From: Brevibacillus fulvus | GTDB lineage: Bacteria > Bacillota > Bacilli > Brevibacillales > Brevibacillaceae | DNA: 64,000 nucleotides | Direction of reading: 5' to 3' | Assembly: GCF_016908525.1 (NCBI RefSeq) | Contig: NZ_JAFBEB010000001.1 | Coordinates: 436,501-500,500 of the forward strand | Shown: positions 1-8,869 of the stretch, in pieces | How positions within the stretch are numbered: the first letter of the stretch is position 1 | Layout: each line of letters begins with the position of its first letter | Position numbers and translations under genes: made by a program | Notes under the pieces: model-generated | The model's input: the letters and a program-made list of their open reading frames with translations, nothing else | The model's database searches: none | Told to the model about the DNA's origin: nothing

Positions 1-225
1 CCGACGAAAGGCGTCGACATCGGGGCAAAAAGCGATATTTACCGGTTGATCGGCAATTTGGCCCAGCAGCAAAAGGGAATTTTGTATTTTACCTGTGAGT
101 TTCAGGAAGCGCTTGGCATCGCCGACCGCATTCTGGTGATGTATGAAGGAAGAATCGTCAAGGAATTGCTGCCGGAACAGGCAACACAAGAATTGCTGAT
201 GTTTTATGCTAGCGGAGGTGAATAA
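1..225 (+). CDS. Sugar ABC transporter ATP-binding protein, C-terminal end (partial)
   Basis: Open from the first base of the window to a TAA at 223-225, giving 74 residues. It begins PTKGVDIGAKSDIY, the conserved block after the second Walker B/D-loop in RbsA/MglA-type double ATPases, and continues through the H-loop region, where TCEFQEALG stands in place of the usual STELPE, to RILVMYEGRIV. Such proteins energise import of monosaccharides by a membrane permease. The permease gene starts 2 bp after this stop, so the two are co-transcribed. The full gene and its substrate lie outside the window; the family call is firm, the sugar unknown. Confidence 0.88.
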   Translation, partial: PTKGVDIGAKSDIYRLIGNLAQQQKGILYFTCEFQEALGIADRILVMYEGRIVKELLPEQATQELLMFYASGGE

Positions 226-226
226 G

Positions 227-1222
227 GTGGAGACAACAAGAAGCGGCTTTTTGCAATTGGTTTACAAGTACGGCACAGTGGCGGTTGTGGTTCTGGTCAT
301 TTTGCTGTTTAGCTTGCTGAATCCGTATTTTTTTACATATGACAATATTACCGATATTTTGCGGTCCATCTCGATTGTGACTTTTGTCGCGGTAGGGGTT
401 ACCTTTTCTTTGATCGTCGGCGGGTTTGACTTGTCTGTTGGATCGATCGTCTCGTTGACGACAGTCATCTCAGCGTCGATGATGGTATGGTATCAACAAG
501 GCGCTGCGGTGACCTTGCTCGTTCCGATCGCGGCCAGTTTGCTGATCGGCTTGATCAACGCCTTTCTGGCAGTAAAAATTCGCATTCCTGATTTGCTGGC
601 GACATTATCGATGCTTTATATTGTCAATGGTATTCATACAACGTATTCCAAAGGTTATTCCATCTATCCCAATATGCCGATGGAAGACGGTTCGACGGCA
701 CCGGGGGTGATCGAACCGTGGTTTCTTTGGCTGGGCCAAGGAGAAATTCTTTCTGTGCCTGTCCCGGTTCTTTTAACCTTTTTGCTGGTGTTGATCACTC
801 ATATCTACCTGACCTACACGAAGCAGGGGAGAATGTTGTATATGACAGGGGGCAATCTGGAGGCCGCGCGCCTGTCCGGGATTCCCGTCGACCGGTATCG
901 GACATTGGCGTATGTGCTGTCGGCTTTGTTCGCCGGATTGGGCGGAATTTTGCTGGCGGCGCGGGTAGGGACAGGGCAAGTCAACAGCGGCGGTTCGATG
1001 CTGATGGATGCCGTGGCCGCTTCGTTTGTCGGTTTCTCCGTTTTTGGCGCCGGAAAACCAAATGTGTTCGGCACGTTCATCGGAGCGATCCTGATCGGTG
1101 TGCTGCTGAACGGCATGACGATGCTGAATCTTCCGTACTATGCCTACGATATTATCAAGGGGATTGTGCTCGCTTTAGCGTTGGCGGTCACATACTATCA
1201 GCTGCGTGCAAGAAAAAAATAA
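227..1222 (+). CDS. Ribose-type sugar ABC transporter permease
   Basis: A hydrophobic 331-residue protein of the RbsC/BPD_transp_2 family, with about eight to ten membrane segments. It carries the family block GGFDLSVGSIVSL near residues 65-80 and a C-terminal GTFIGAILIGVLLNGM stretch. It would form the membrane channel for the ATPase encoded just upstream. I chose the GTG at 227 because GGAGG lies about 9 bp upstream at 213-217; an ATG at 206 in the same frame would overlap the upstream gene and has no Shine-Dalgarno sequence. The substrate cannot be read from sequence. The gene is followed by a long inverted repeat at 1265-1398. Confidence 0.9.
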   Translation: METTRSGFLQLVYKYGTVAVVVLVILLFSLLNPYFFTYDNITDILRSISIVTFVAVGVTFSLIVGGFDLSVGSIVSLTTVISASMMVWYQQGAAVTLLVPIAASLLIGLINAFLAVKIRIPDLLATLSMLYIVNGIHTTYSKGYSIYPNMPMEDGSTAPGVIEPWFLWLGQGEILSVPVPVLLTFLLVLITHIYLTYTKQGRMLYMTGGNLEAARLSGIPVDRYRTLAYVLSALFAGLGGILLAARVGTGQVNSGGSMLMDAVAASFVGFSVFGAGKPNVFGTFIGAILIGVLLNGMTMLNLPYYAYDIIKGIVLALALAVTYYQLRARKK

Positions 1223-1264
1223 GCGGCACAGTGTGAATGCTTGACATGAATCGGTTATATGAGT

Positions 1265-1398
1265 AAAAGGCAGATACAAGTGGCTATTCCACTCGTCCAA
1301 ACCAGAAAAGTGCCGTAACAGCCGCTTGTAGCCAAGGAGCTGTGCTTTGGCACCAAGTTGGTTAGACAAAGGAACAATGCCGCTTGTCTCTGCCTTTT
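1265..1398. repeat. Long imperfect inverted repeat between convergent genes
   Basis: The arm AAAAGGCAGATACAAGTGGC starting at 1265 is complementary, with two mismatches, to the stretch ending TCTGCCTTTT at 1398. About 90 nt between the arms could fold further, for example a GCCAA/TTGGC hairpin near 1330-1351. Both strands end the stem in a short T-rich run, so a bidirectional terminator for the permease (+) and the SDR gene (-) is the simplest reading. The size is larger than usual, so a small structured RNA or a remnant miniature element is possible. Confidence 0.55.
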
Positions 1399-1444
1399 AT
1401 TTTCAAGCACCGCAACGCTTTATATGTTTGTATGTGAACACAGT

Positions 1445-2263
1445 TTACAACAGCGATTCCGTTCCGTCGATGTAAATTTCCGTACCGGAAATGTGCCGGG
1501 ATGCATCTGAAGCAAGAAACAGCACCAAATCGGCAACCTGTTCCGGTTGGCCGGGCCCGTGTTCCAGCGGTTGATTTCCTTCCGGATATTTTACCGGTAT
1601 TTTGATCTGCTCCAAACTCGCCATAGGGTGGGTACTCTCGCTGATATTGGTCTGGATTGCACCGGGACAAATGATGTTGACGCGTATACGATAACGAGCC
1701 AATTCCAGCGCGGCCATCTTGCCAAAAGCCATTTGTCCGGCTTTGGATGTACTGTAGGCGGTCATGCCGAAACCGGAAAAGGTGCGATTGCCGTTGATCG
1801 AACTGGTGATGATGATGCTGCCGCCCGTTTGTTTCATATAAGGTATCGCGTATTTAACAGTTAAAAACGTTCCTTTTAAGTTCGTATCCAGCGTCTGGTC
1901 CCAAGCGTCGGGCGGCATTTCTTCGATCGGCGCCAATGTGCCGTTAATGCCGGCGTTGGCAAAAACGATATCGATTTTGCCCCAACGTTCGGCTGCGGCT
2001 TGGAACGCTTTTTGAACACGTTCCGGGTCACCGACATCGGTATCCACAAACAAGGCTTCGCCGCCGGCATCTCTGATCTGTTGCTCTACTTCCTCGCTGC
2101 GGCGATCTTTCAAATCAACCAAACAAACTTTTGCCCCATGCGCGGCCAGCTTGCGTGCCGTTGCCCGGCCGATCCCGGAGCCTGCCCCCGTGATGAAGGC
2201 GATTTTGTCCGCGACCGATAAAGTGGTTGGTCGTTGTGCGCGAAACGCTTCTAAAACTGCCAA
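1445..2263 (-). CDS. SDR family NAD(P)-dependent oxidoreductase
   Basis: A classical short-chain dehydrogenase of 272 residues. The cofactor motif TGAGSGIG is at residues 25-32, NAG at 103-105, a catalytic Ser near 154-155, and YxxxK as Y170-K174. The C-terminus has the usual PGxIxT block and SGTEIYIDG. Acidic and basic residues at VDLKDRR after the second strand do not settle NAD versus NADP. It starts at a TTG preceded by AAAGGGG. It lies 85 bp downstream of the MFS efflux gene on the same strand and may be co-transcribed with it. The substrate is unknown; the fold assignment is secure. Confidence 0.9.
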   Translation of the reverse strand: MAVLEAFRAQRPTTLSVADKIAFITGAGSGIGRATARKLAAHGAKVCLVDLKDRRSEEVEQQIRDAGGEALFVDTDVGDPERVQKAFQAAAERWGKIDIVFANAGINGTLAPIEEMPPDAWDQTLDTNLKGTFLTVKYAIPYMKQTGGSIIITSSINGNRTFSGFGMTAYSTSKAGQMAFGKMAALELARYRIRVNIICPGAIQTNISESTHPMASLEQIKIPVKYPEGNQPLEHGPGQPEQVADLVLFLASDASRHISGTEIYIDGTESLL

Positions 2264-2348
2264 TTGCCTGACCCCTTTCTGTCCATCGTCGCTTTAGCTT
2301 TCCACAAGAGGAAGGGCAGCTATGCAGCGAGGGACAGGGCAGGCAGGT

Positions 2349-3575
2349 TTATTTGGCGCGGACTTCGTTTTCGCTCATGATCGTCTCTGAGGCTGAATAC
2401 GGCTGGTCGCTGATTCGTTTCAAGACGTACGCGGTCAGCAACAAAGCAAGCCCATTGATAATAAAGATCGCGCGGATCGGGATCAGCCCGCCCAGAATAC
2501 CGCCGAGGATCGGTCCGATCATGGTGGCGATCTGGGTGGCGGATTGATTCAAACTGAAAGCCCGTCCGCGGAAATCGGCGGCGGTCAATTTGACGATCAG
2601 GGCATTGATGGATGGATAGACTGCCGCGAAGAACAAGCCGTAAAAGAAGCGGAGTCCCCCAAAACCATACAGATTCGTAAACACATATTGCAGCAGGTTG
2701 CCGATCCCTCCGCCGAGCAAGCCGATAAACAAAACTTTGCTGTAACCAATCTTGCCGCCGATTTTTCCCCAGCGGGGCGCAGCCAAAACCGTGGCAATCC
2801 CGACGGCGGAAAAAATAATCCCCGAACTGAGCGAGGCATCCTGTTGGGAAGCCCCCAATTGCAGCACGTAAACCGTGATTAACGGCTCGAGCAGCATGAC
2901 GGAACAGGTCACCATCATGGTAAGCCCCAACACACGGACAAACGGACGATTGGCAAAGGCGATTTTCAGATCTTCTTTTACAGTAGACCGGACGGACGAA
3001 CGATTAAACGTGGTCTCTTTGGCGAACAAGGTCGCGATCAAAGCGGCAATTAACACGACACATGTGGAAAACAGAAACGCTTCCCGGTTGCCCCAAAGAT
3101 GGCTGACGACGCCGCCGATCAATGGTCCGACAATATTGCCAGTCGCACCGGCTGTTGACATGACTCCAAGCGCATAGCCGACATGCTTTTCCGGCGTGTT
3201 GGTTGCGACCAGCGCAATCGAGGCGGGGACGAAGCCGGCAAGCAATCCTTGGAAGATGCGGAGACCGACGAACAGATAAGGATCGGTTACCAAATAGTTC
3301 AGAAAATATAAGACGGCCAAGCTGTAACCTGACCGAATCAACATCGGTTTCCGCCCATACTTGTCAGCCAGTGAGCCCCAGTAAGGAGCGATTAGCGCGC
3401 TGGACAGAAACGTAATGCCAAAGGAAATTCCCGACCATAACTCAAGGTGATCCTGAACGCCTAATGAAGAATGCAAAAAGATGGGCAAAAAAGGGATCGA
3501 GATCGAATAGGCCGTACTGCAAAAAAAGACGCCGATCCAAAGAACAAACAAATTTCTTTTCCAAGAAAATGACAC
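2349..3575 (-). CDS. MFS efflux transporter, MdtG/multidrug-resistance type
   Basis: A twelve-segment major facilitator of about 408 residues. The loop 2-3 signature GSLADKYGRKPML follows the second helix, and GLLAGFVPASIALVA plus a GNIVGPLIGG motif C point to the drug:H+ antiporter branch. I prefer the GTG at 3575, which has AAAGG 10 bp upstream; a longer TTG start at 3602 would lie inside the palindrome at 3598-3621 and lacks a ribosome binding site. The leader holds that 24-bp inverted repeat just after the likely -10 box, as expected for a repressed efflux pump. The substrate is unknown; SDR lies downstream. Confidence 0.87.
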   Translation of the reverse strand: MSFSWKRNLFVLWIGVFFCSTAYSISIPFLPIFLHSSLGVQDHLELWSGISFGITFLSSALIAPYWGSLADKYGRKPMLIRSGYSLAVLYFLNYLVTDPYLFVGLRIFQGLLAGFVPASIALVATNTPEKHVGYALGVMSTAGATGNIVGPLIGGVVSHLWGNREAFLFSTCVVLIAALIATLFAKETTFNRSSVRSTVKEDLKIAFANRPFVRVLGLTMMVTCSVMLLEPLITVYVLQLGASQQDASLSSGIIFSAVGIATVLAAPRWGKIGGKIGYSKVLFIGLLGGGIGNLLQYVFTNLYGFGGLRFFYGLFFAAVYPSINALIVKLTAADFRGRAFSLNQSATQIATMIGPILGGILGGLIPIRAIFIINGLALLLTAYVLKRISDQPYSASETIMSENEVRAK

Positions 3576-3597
3576 AGTAACACAACCTTTACGAATT

Positions 3598-3621
3598 TGC
3601 AAATATTACTAATTATTTGCA
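3598..3621. promoter_or_regulatory. Candidate repressor operator in the efflux-gene leader
   Basis: TGCAAATA, 8 bp of spacer, then TATTTGCA: a perfect inverted repeat with centres about 16 bp apart. On the minus strand it directly follows a TAAAAT box (3622-3627) and precedes the GTG start of the MFS gene, so a dimer bound here would block transcription. The cognate regulator is not in the window; MarR or TetR type would fit the spacing. Confidence 0.5.
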
Positions 3622-3716
3622 TTTTATCATTGTTCGTGAAGATTTGACCAATCAAGATATTTTATAAGTATATTGCAAAAAAGAAATGACAGCTAAACAA
3701 ATCCTTTTTATGTCCG

Positions 3717-3744
3717 CGTCAAAAAGACACTTGTCTTTTTGACG
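3717..3744. promoter_or_regulatory. 13-bp-arm hairpin upstream of aspartokinase
   Basis: CGTCAAAAAGACA, two bases (CT), then TGTCTTTTTGACG: a perfect 13-bp inverted repeat about 80 bp before the aspartokinase start. Neither flanking gene is transcribed toward it as a gene end, so a simple terminator role is not obvious. It could be an operator or a leader attenuator stem. I do not see the conserved core of a lysine riboswitch around it. Confidence 0.5.
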
Positions 3745-3823
3745 GAACTCATTTACCCTATAACAGTAATCCAAAATACGGTCGGTAATGACAAAGCCTT
3801 TAACCAGATGGAGGAGTTAGGAG

Positions 3824-5191
3824 ATGAAAGTAGCAAAATTTGGGGGAACTTCTTTGGCCAGCGCCGAACAGATCAAAAAGGTATGCCAAATCATTCAGGC
3901 GGATGCGCAACGAAAATTGATCGTCGTATCAGCCCCCGGCAAACGATTTAAGGAAGATACGAAAGTAACGGACTTGTTGATAAACTATGTCAACGCTTGT
4001 CTGGCCGATACGGAGGCCGAAGCGATCCGCGACGAAATCGTCAGTCGATTCGTCGAGATCGGAAACGGGCTGCAGTTGGCAGAAGCGGTGACGGAACGGA
4101 TTGGCGCCGAGTTGCACGAGCAAATGCGGCGTAAGGAGGGGGAGGCGCCGGCCCGATTTCTCGACCGCGTCAAAGCATCCGGAGAGGATACCTGTGCCAA
4201 AGTGGTGGCCAGCTATTTGCAAAGCCTCGGCGTAAAGGCGAGCTATGTCAATCCGTATGAAGCCGGTTTATTGGTCACCGATGAAGCGGGGCAGGCCCAG
4301 GTGCTGCCGGAAGCTTACGCACGGCTAAAACAACTGCGCGAGCGGGATGAGATTGTCATTTTCCCCGGGTTTTTCGGATATACCGAGGAGGGAATCTTGG
4401 TTACGTTTTCGCGAGGCGGTTCCGACATTACCGGGTCTATCCTCGCGGCGGCAACGGAAGCAGAACTGTATGAGAACTTTACCGACGTCGATTCGGTTTA
4501 CGTGGTAAATCCGCAACTGATCGATCAGCCGAAAGAAATAAAAGAAATTACCTATCGGGAAATGCGGGAGCTCTCCTATTCCGGCTTTACCGTGTTCCAC
4601 GAGGAAGCGCTGCTGCCTGCCTATCGCGCGGGGATTCCGGTCTGCATCAAAAACACCAACAACCCGGCTGCCCCGGGGACAATGATCGTGGCGGAGCGGG
4701 CCAGCAGAGACTACCATGTTACCGGGATTGCCAGTGACAGCGGGTTTTGCAGCATCTTTGTCAGCAAGTATTTAATGAACAGGGAAATTGGGTTTGGCCG
4801 CAGATTGCTGCAAATCTTGGAAGATGAAGGACTCGCTTACGAACATACTCCCTCCGGAATTGATAACATTTCCGTGATTTTGCGGAAAGACGGATTTACT
4901 CCGGAAATTCAGGCGAAAGTGATCCGGCGTATAAAGGAAGAGTTGCATGCGGAGGATGTGGAAGTCACCTGTGATTTGGCATTGGTAATGATTGTCGGCG
5001 AGGGAATGCGGAGATCGGTGGGGACGTCTGCCCGGGCTACATCCGCACTGGCCAAGGCAAAAGTCAACCTGGAAATGATTAACCAGGGTTCCTCCGAGGT
5101 AAGCATGATGTTCGGCGTGAAAGAAGTCGATGCAAAACGGGCGGTTATCGCCTTGTACGAAGAATTTTTTGGCGACGAGACAAGTTTATAG
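3824..5191 (+). CDS. Aspartate kinase, class III (YclM type)
   Basis: Phosphorylates aspartate in the first step toward lysine, threonine, methionine and diaminopimelate. The N-terminus KFGGTSLAS is the kinase signature, and FSRGGSDITGSILAAA, residues about 198-213, is the nucleotide/aspartate block. Two ACT domains follow from about residue 305, ending with SARATSALAKAKVNLEMINQGSSEVSMMFGV. The 455-residue length matches monofunctional YclM/ThrD rather than the shorter LysC class. An AGGAG-rich sequence lies just before the ATG. The gene stands alone between the hairpin at 3717-3744 and a terminator at 5216-5245, so it is likely monocistronic. Which amino acid inhibits it cannot be read here. 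Confidence 0.93.
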   Translation: MKVAKFGGTSLASAEQIKKVCQIIQADAQRKLIVVSAPGKRFKEDTKVTDLLINYVNACLADTEAEAIRDEIVSRFVEIGNGLQLAEAVTERIGAELHEQMRRKEGEAPARFLDRVKASGEDTCAKVVASYLQSLGVKASYVNPYEAGLLVTDEAGQAQVLPEAYARLKQLRERDEIVIFPGFFGYTEEGILVTFSRGGSDITGSILAAATEAELYENFTDVDSVYVVNPQLIDQPKEIKEITYREMRELSYSGFTVFHEEALLPAYRAGIPVCIKNTNNPAAPGTMIVAERASRDYHVTGIASDSGFCSIFVSKYLMNREIGFGRRLLQILEDEGLAYEHTPSGIDNISVILRKDGFTPEIQAKVIRRIKEELHAEDVEVTCDLALVMIVGEGMRRSVGTSARATSALAKAKVNLEMINQGSSEVSMMFGVKEVDAKRAVIALYEEFFGDETSL

Positions 5192-5215
5192 AAGAATATA
5201 GCAGAACGAACAGGC

Positions 5216-5245
5216 GAGCCTTGCTTTTCATGCGAGGCTCTTTTC
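5216..5245 (+). terminator. Rho-independent terminator after aspartokinase
   Basis: GAGCCTTGC pairs with GCGAGGCTC (one G-T pair) across a 7-nt loop and is followed by TTTT. It lies 25 bp past the aspartokinase stop. Confidence 0.8.
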
Positions 5246-5337
5246 AATTGCGAACTGTGTAAACCTTCTGAAAAATAAGTATTGATTTTTTTATTGCATA
5301 AAGTTTATCATGAAAATAACATTTTTCGAAATATAGA

Positions 5338-5352
5338 TTCCGAAAATCGGAA
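5338..5352. promoter_or_regulatory. 15-bp palindrome, candidate IclR-family operator
   Basis: TTCCGA-AAA-TCGGAA, extended by one more pair on each side, lies 28 bp before the TTG start of the M14 peptidase. A partial copy (TTC, 6 bp, TCGGAA) occurs at 12113-12127 before pxpB. IclR-type operators are short palindromes of this kind, and an IclR regulator is encoded in the same locus; the link is inference. Confidence 0.4.
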
Positions 5353-5379
5353 TATGACGCTCGTATAGGGGGGATCGCG

Positions 5380-8300
5380 TTGGATATTGGTCAATTCTGG
5401 ACGGTGGACGGGCTTTTCTTTGCCAAAAAGGGGCAACATTATCCAGCCGGCTTGCGTTCGCGCATCACCGTACCGTCGCAACGATCTTGCTGGGAAAGCG
5501 CGGCGCTGATCGAACTGGCGGGGCGAATCGGTTTGCATCTGACAAATCTGTCGTTGCCGATTGTGGATCAACTGTTTTCGTTTGATCGTCTGGATCAAAT
5601 GAGCGATCGATCAGATCAGCGGTTTCACGTGCTGGTCGGCCATGAACTTGCTTGGTTGGCCCAATTTTTGGACGAGCAGGATTTGAAGCGGTTGCAAACG
5701 ATCAGGGAACAGCCGGGCGAACAGCGCGGGCTGATTTGCCAAATACAGCGTGGTGACCGTTCGATGATCGTTATCACCGGGACAAGCCCACAAATGGTCT
5801 TGCACGCTGCCAGGTCGCTTGTGTCAGACAATTTCGGCAATACAGAAGGCGATGGCCAGCACATGCAAATCCGCAACATCCCTTGGCAACGGCTGTTGCC
5901 GCAAACCCGACGGCAACCGTCGAAAAGCTCTTCCGGCTTCTCGCTGCACAGCTTGTTTACGACCGATGGCGTCTATGAACAGCGTGAAGAGGAGCTTCAT
6001 CCAACGCTTGATCTTTGCTTTGAGGTGAACGATGCTGCGGAAGAAGCGACGATCGCTTGCGTGGAATTGGCGGCGCGGTTGGCGTTATCTGCAGGTTATG
6101 TCTGTTTTCCTTTGACCGATTGCGGCGAGGAGAAGGCGGAAAATCAACGGTTTCACATCTCGATCGGCAACGCGGCGAACAACCCGGCTGCGGAAGCGAC
6201 GCTCGTCGAGGAGCACAAATTGCGGATTGTCGCCAAGCCGGGCGAGTTGCTCCCCTTTGTTCGCGAATTGATCGCCGAATGGTTTGTTCCTTTGGATGTC
6301 TTGGCTGAAGGTACTTGGCGGCATCGTTTTGCTGCATTGCAAAGTCCACATCCCGATATACGCCGGCGGGCGGAATTGGGCTTGCAAATGTTTGCCAAAC
6401 TGTCCGGCAGCGAGATCAAACAGGTCAATGTTCCAGAGCATCTGGGCAAACCGGTTGAGCTTTGGCAGCGTTTGGCCGGAGCAAAAATGAGCGATGGTTC
6501 AGTAAAGTTGCAGGTGGAACAGGCCAAACCGGTTTGGACAGCCAATTGGCAAGATAACGGGGAATTGGCGGAAATCGAACAGTATCTCCTGGCCGTCTGG
6601 ACCGAGCCGGGCATGGATGAAGTTCACAATAAAGCCTGGCAAATCGAAGTGACAACGACTGTCAGTGAGCCGACTTTTGCAAAGTGGGCGGAACAGTTGG
6701 CCGACCGGCTGCAAAAGATAGCGGGCGTAACCGTGAGCTTTGTCTATCGGGACGCGAACAAGGCCGGGCTCAACTGGGCGCTTCAGGATGTGCTGCCGCA
6801 GCTCAAACAGCTGCCAAAGATCGAAAGCGTCGTGTTGCAGGCCCGCGCATTTCGTCCGCAAGTACGCCATTTGGAGCTGATTCAGCGATTTTTGCAGGAA
6901 CTGTATCCGCTTGACGCGATATTATCCAGGGAGCTTGCTTTGCCGCTGGAAAACATTCACCTCCAATTGGCCGAGGAGGAAACGGCACCGATGTTTCGGA
7001 TTGCGGCCCGCGACAAGCAGGGTGAGCTGTTGGCGGAGTGGCAATGGGAAGGTTGGGTTGCGAGCCAGCCGTATATGCCTGGCCAGGAAAGCCGCGGGTA
7101 TGTGCTGGTTCCGTACAGCGGTTGCCGGATTTATGAGGCCGGACAGAAGCGGGAGAAGGCCGGGCGCAGGTTTGCCACCAACCCTTATCGATTTTGGCGG
7201 TGGTACCAGCAAACGGTGCTGCCGGAGGTGATCTCCCGCAGCGGTTTCGTAGCAGGGGTGCCGAAATTTTTGCGGCTGGACTGTCATGTTTGGATGGATG
7301 CGGCCGATCGGAAGATTCCGTATTTGGAGGAAACGAGTTCGACGCTGGAAGCGCTGCATGAGGACATTTATTTTTATACGTTGCATCTGCTGCATGATTA
7401 CGGAAAGAAACAGGAAGACGACGGCTGGGACGCTCCCGGCGGCATCCTGCCCTTTATGCATCACGAGCCGGACGGGCAGCCGCGTGCGGAAGTGGCGTTA
7501 TACGCTCTGCCAACCGATCATCGGATTACGTTGATTGATTGCCAACAGCAGGAATTGATCGTTCATCCATCGGAGCAAGCTGTTTGGGACGGAGCGCGGG
7601 TTGTTTCGATGAGCCGCGTTGACGGACAGCGGCGATTCGTAGTGGCCGGTGTAAAAGATCATGCGTCGGCGACGATGTGCGAACAGTGGTTGTCATCAGC
7701 GGGAACGGTTCGCCGAAATGGGAGTTATGCTGCAAAAACCTTGCCTGAGAAATCGCTGGATGAAGATGTCTTTGTCAATGAAGATGTACGGCAATGGCTG
7801 GAAAACCGGCGGGAAAGTTTGCCGGGTGAGCTCGTCCCGCTAGATTTTTCTTTTAACGGCGAACCGATCTGGCTTGTCGAACTGTTCGCGGACAGCGGCA
7901 GCGACCAGATAATTGCCAGTCGGTTGAAGCACGCTTTGTATAAGCCGACGCTGTTTATCAATGAGCGTCACCATGCCAATGAAGTGTCGAGCACGAATGC
8001 GGCCTTGCAGTTGATTGAACAGTTCAGGCAAGCGCCCGCTCTGCTGGATCGGCTCAATCTCGTGCTGATACCATTGGAAAATGTCGACGGCGCCGACTTG
8101 CATGCGGTGATGGCTGCCGAACATCCATGCTGGAAGCATCATGCCGCGCGTTACAACGCTTGCGGTTTGGAGTTTGCCAAGTATCGCTTTCAGGAGGATG
8201 TCCCGTTTGGCGAAAGCCGGGCTTATCCAAAAGTTTGGCAACGCTGGGCGCCTGATATTGTGCTCGATGATCACGGCGTGCCGTCGCATGAGTGGATTCA

Positions 8301-8835
8301 GCCTTTTAGCGGGTATAACAGCCCACCGCGCTTTCCGGTTTCTTATTGGATTCCCAGCGCGCGGATGTATACAATCTGGCGGGAACTGACCACCTATACG
8401 GATGAACAGCGGGCGGCATATCAATCCTTGCGTTCGTTCCTGACTTTACGTTTGCAGGCAGATCCGGCAGTGGCAATGGATAATGAGCGGTGGCTATACA
8501 CGTATACCCGTTGGGGCAACCAGTTTGATCCACAACACTTTCCGATCGAACTGTCCAACGGCAGCATCGCCTATACCCGTCATTCGCCAGCAAACAGCCA
8601 ATCGCATGAATTGATTGAACGTTTTGGCAAATGGATGACAGCAGACTTGATGACGGAAGTAAACGACGAGACCGTTTACGGAGCGGAACTGGCCGCCTGC
8701 AAACATGCGCATCTGGTCGTGCAGCAGGCCATCCTCGACTGGATCAAAAGCAGACCAACCCAGGTAAAAATCGTCCGGAACGTTATGGCCGATGGACGGG
8801 TTCGCATTGGACTAGAGCGGAAACGCCCGCTTTAG
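5380..8835 (+). CDS. Very large M14-family metallopeptidase
   Basis: 1151 residues, with a zinc carboxypeptidase (M14) domain only in the last third. The zinc motif HxxE is H865-E868 in FINERHHANEVSS, and a third His is expected in LDDHGVPSHEW about 100 residues later. The first 800 residues match no family I can name. Two stretches, about 40-155 and 205-310, look alike in pattern (helix, strand, FHV/FHI strand, then a region ending in a charged helix) and may be a duplication. There is no signal peptide, so the enzyme is probably cytoplasmic. It starts at TTG with a GGGGGG ribosome site. It sits 34 bp before the 5-oxoproline transporter genes, so trimming of imported pyroglutamyl or gamma-glutamyl peptides is a reasonable guess. 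Confidence 0.8.
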   Translation: MDIGQFWTVDGLFFAKKGQHYPAGLRSRITVPSQRSCWESAALIELAGRIGLHLTNLSLPIVDQLFSFDRLDQMSDRSDQRFHVLVGHELAWLAQFLDEQDLKRLQTIREQPGEQRGLICQIQRGDRSMIVITGTSPQMVLHAARSLVSDNFGNTEGDGQHMQIRNIPWQRLLPQTRRQPSKSSSGFSLHSLFTTDGVYEQREEELHPTLDLCFEVNDAAEEATIACVELAARLALSAGYVCFPLTDCGEEKAENQRFHISIGNAANNPAAEATLVEEHKLRIVAKPGELLPFVRELIAEWFVPLDVLAEGTWRHRFAALQSPHPDIRRRAELGLQMFAKLSGSEIKQVNVPEHLGKPVELWQRLAGAKMSDGSVKLQVEQAKPVWTANWQDNGELAEIEQYLLAVWTEPGMDEVHNKAWQIEVTTTVSEPTFAKWAEQLADRLQKIAGVTVSFVYRDANKAGLNWALQDVLPQLKQLPKIESVVLQARAFRPQVRHLELIQRFLQELYPLDAILSRELALPLENIHLQLAEEETAPMFRIAARDKQGELLAEWQWEGWVASQPYMPGQESRGYVLVPYSGCRIYEAGQKREKAGRRFATNPYRFWRWYQQTVLPEVISRSGFVAGVPKFLRLDCHVWMDAADRKIPYLEETSSTLEALHEDIYFYTLHLLHDYGKKQEDDGWDAPGGILPFMHHEPDGQPRAEVALYALPTDHRITLIDCQQQELIVHPSEQAVWDGARVVSMSRVDGQRRFVVAGVKDHASATMCEQWLSSAGTVRRNGSYAAKTLPEKSLDEDVFVNEDVRQWLENRRESLPGELVPLDFSFNGEPIWLVELFADSGSDQIIASRLKHALYKPTLFINERHHANEVSSTNAALQLIEQFRQAPALLDRLNLVLIPLENVDGADLHAVMAAEHPCWKHHAARYNACGLEFAKYRFQEDVPFGESRAYPKVWQRWAPDIVLDDHGVPSHEWIQPFSGYNSPPRFPVSYWIPSARMYTIWRELTTYTDEQRAAYQSLRSFLTLRLQADPAVAMDNERWLYTYTRWGNQFDPQHFPIELSNGSIAYTRHSPANSQSHELIERFGKWMTADLMTEVNDETVYGAELAACKHAHLVVQQAILDWIKSRPTQVKIVRNVMADGRVRIGLERKRPL

Positions 8836-8869
8836 ATATATAAATGAAAAGACAAAGGGGAGAAGAACT

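Noticed and set aside
3576-3602. Longer start (TTG at 3602) for the MFS efflux gene
   Set aside because: It has no ribosome site and sits inside the palindrome; the GTG at 3575 has AAAGG upstream.
3622-3823. Possible lysine riboswitch before aspartokinase
   Set aside because: The leader is too short and lacks the conserved lysine-riboswitch core; only the simple hairpin at 3717-3744 is present.
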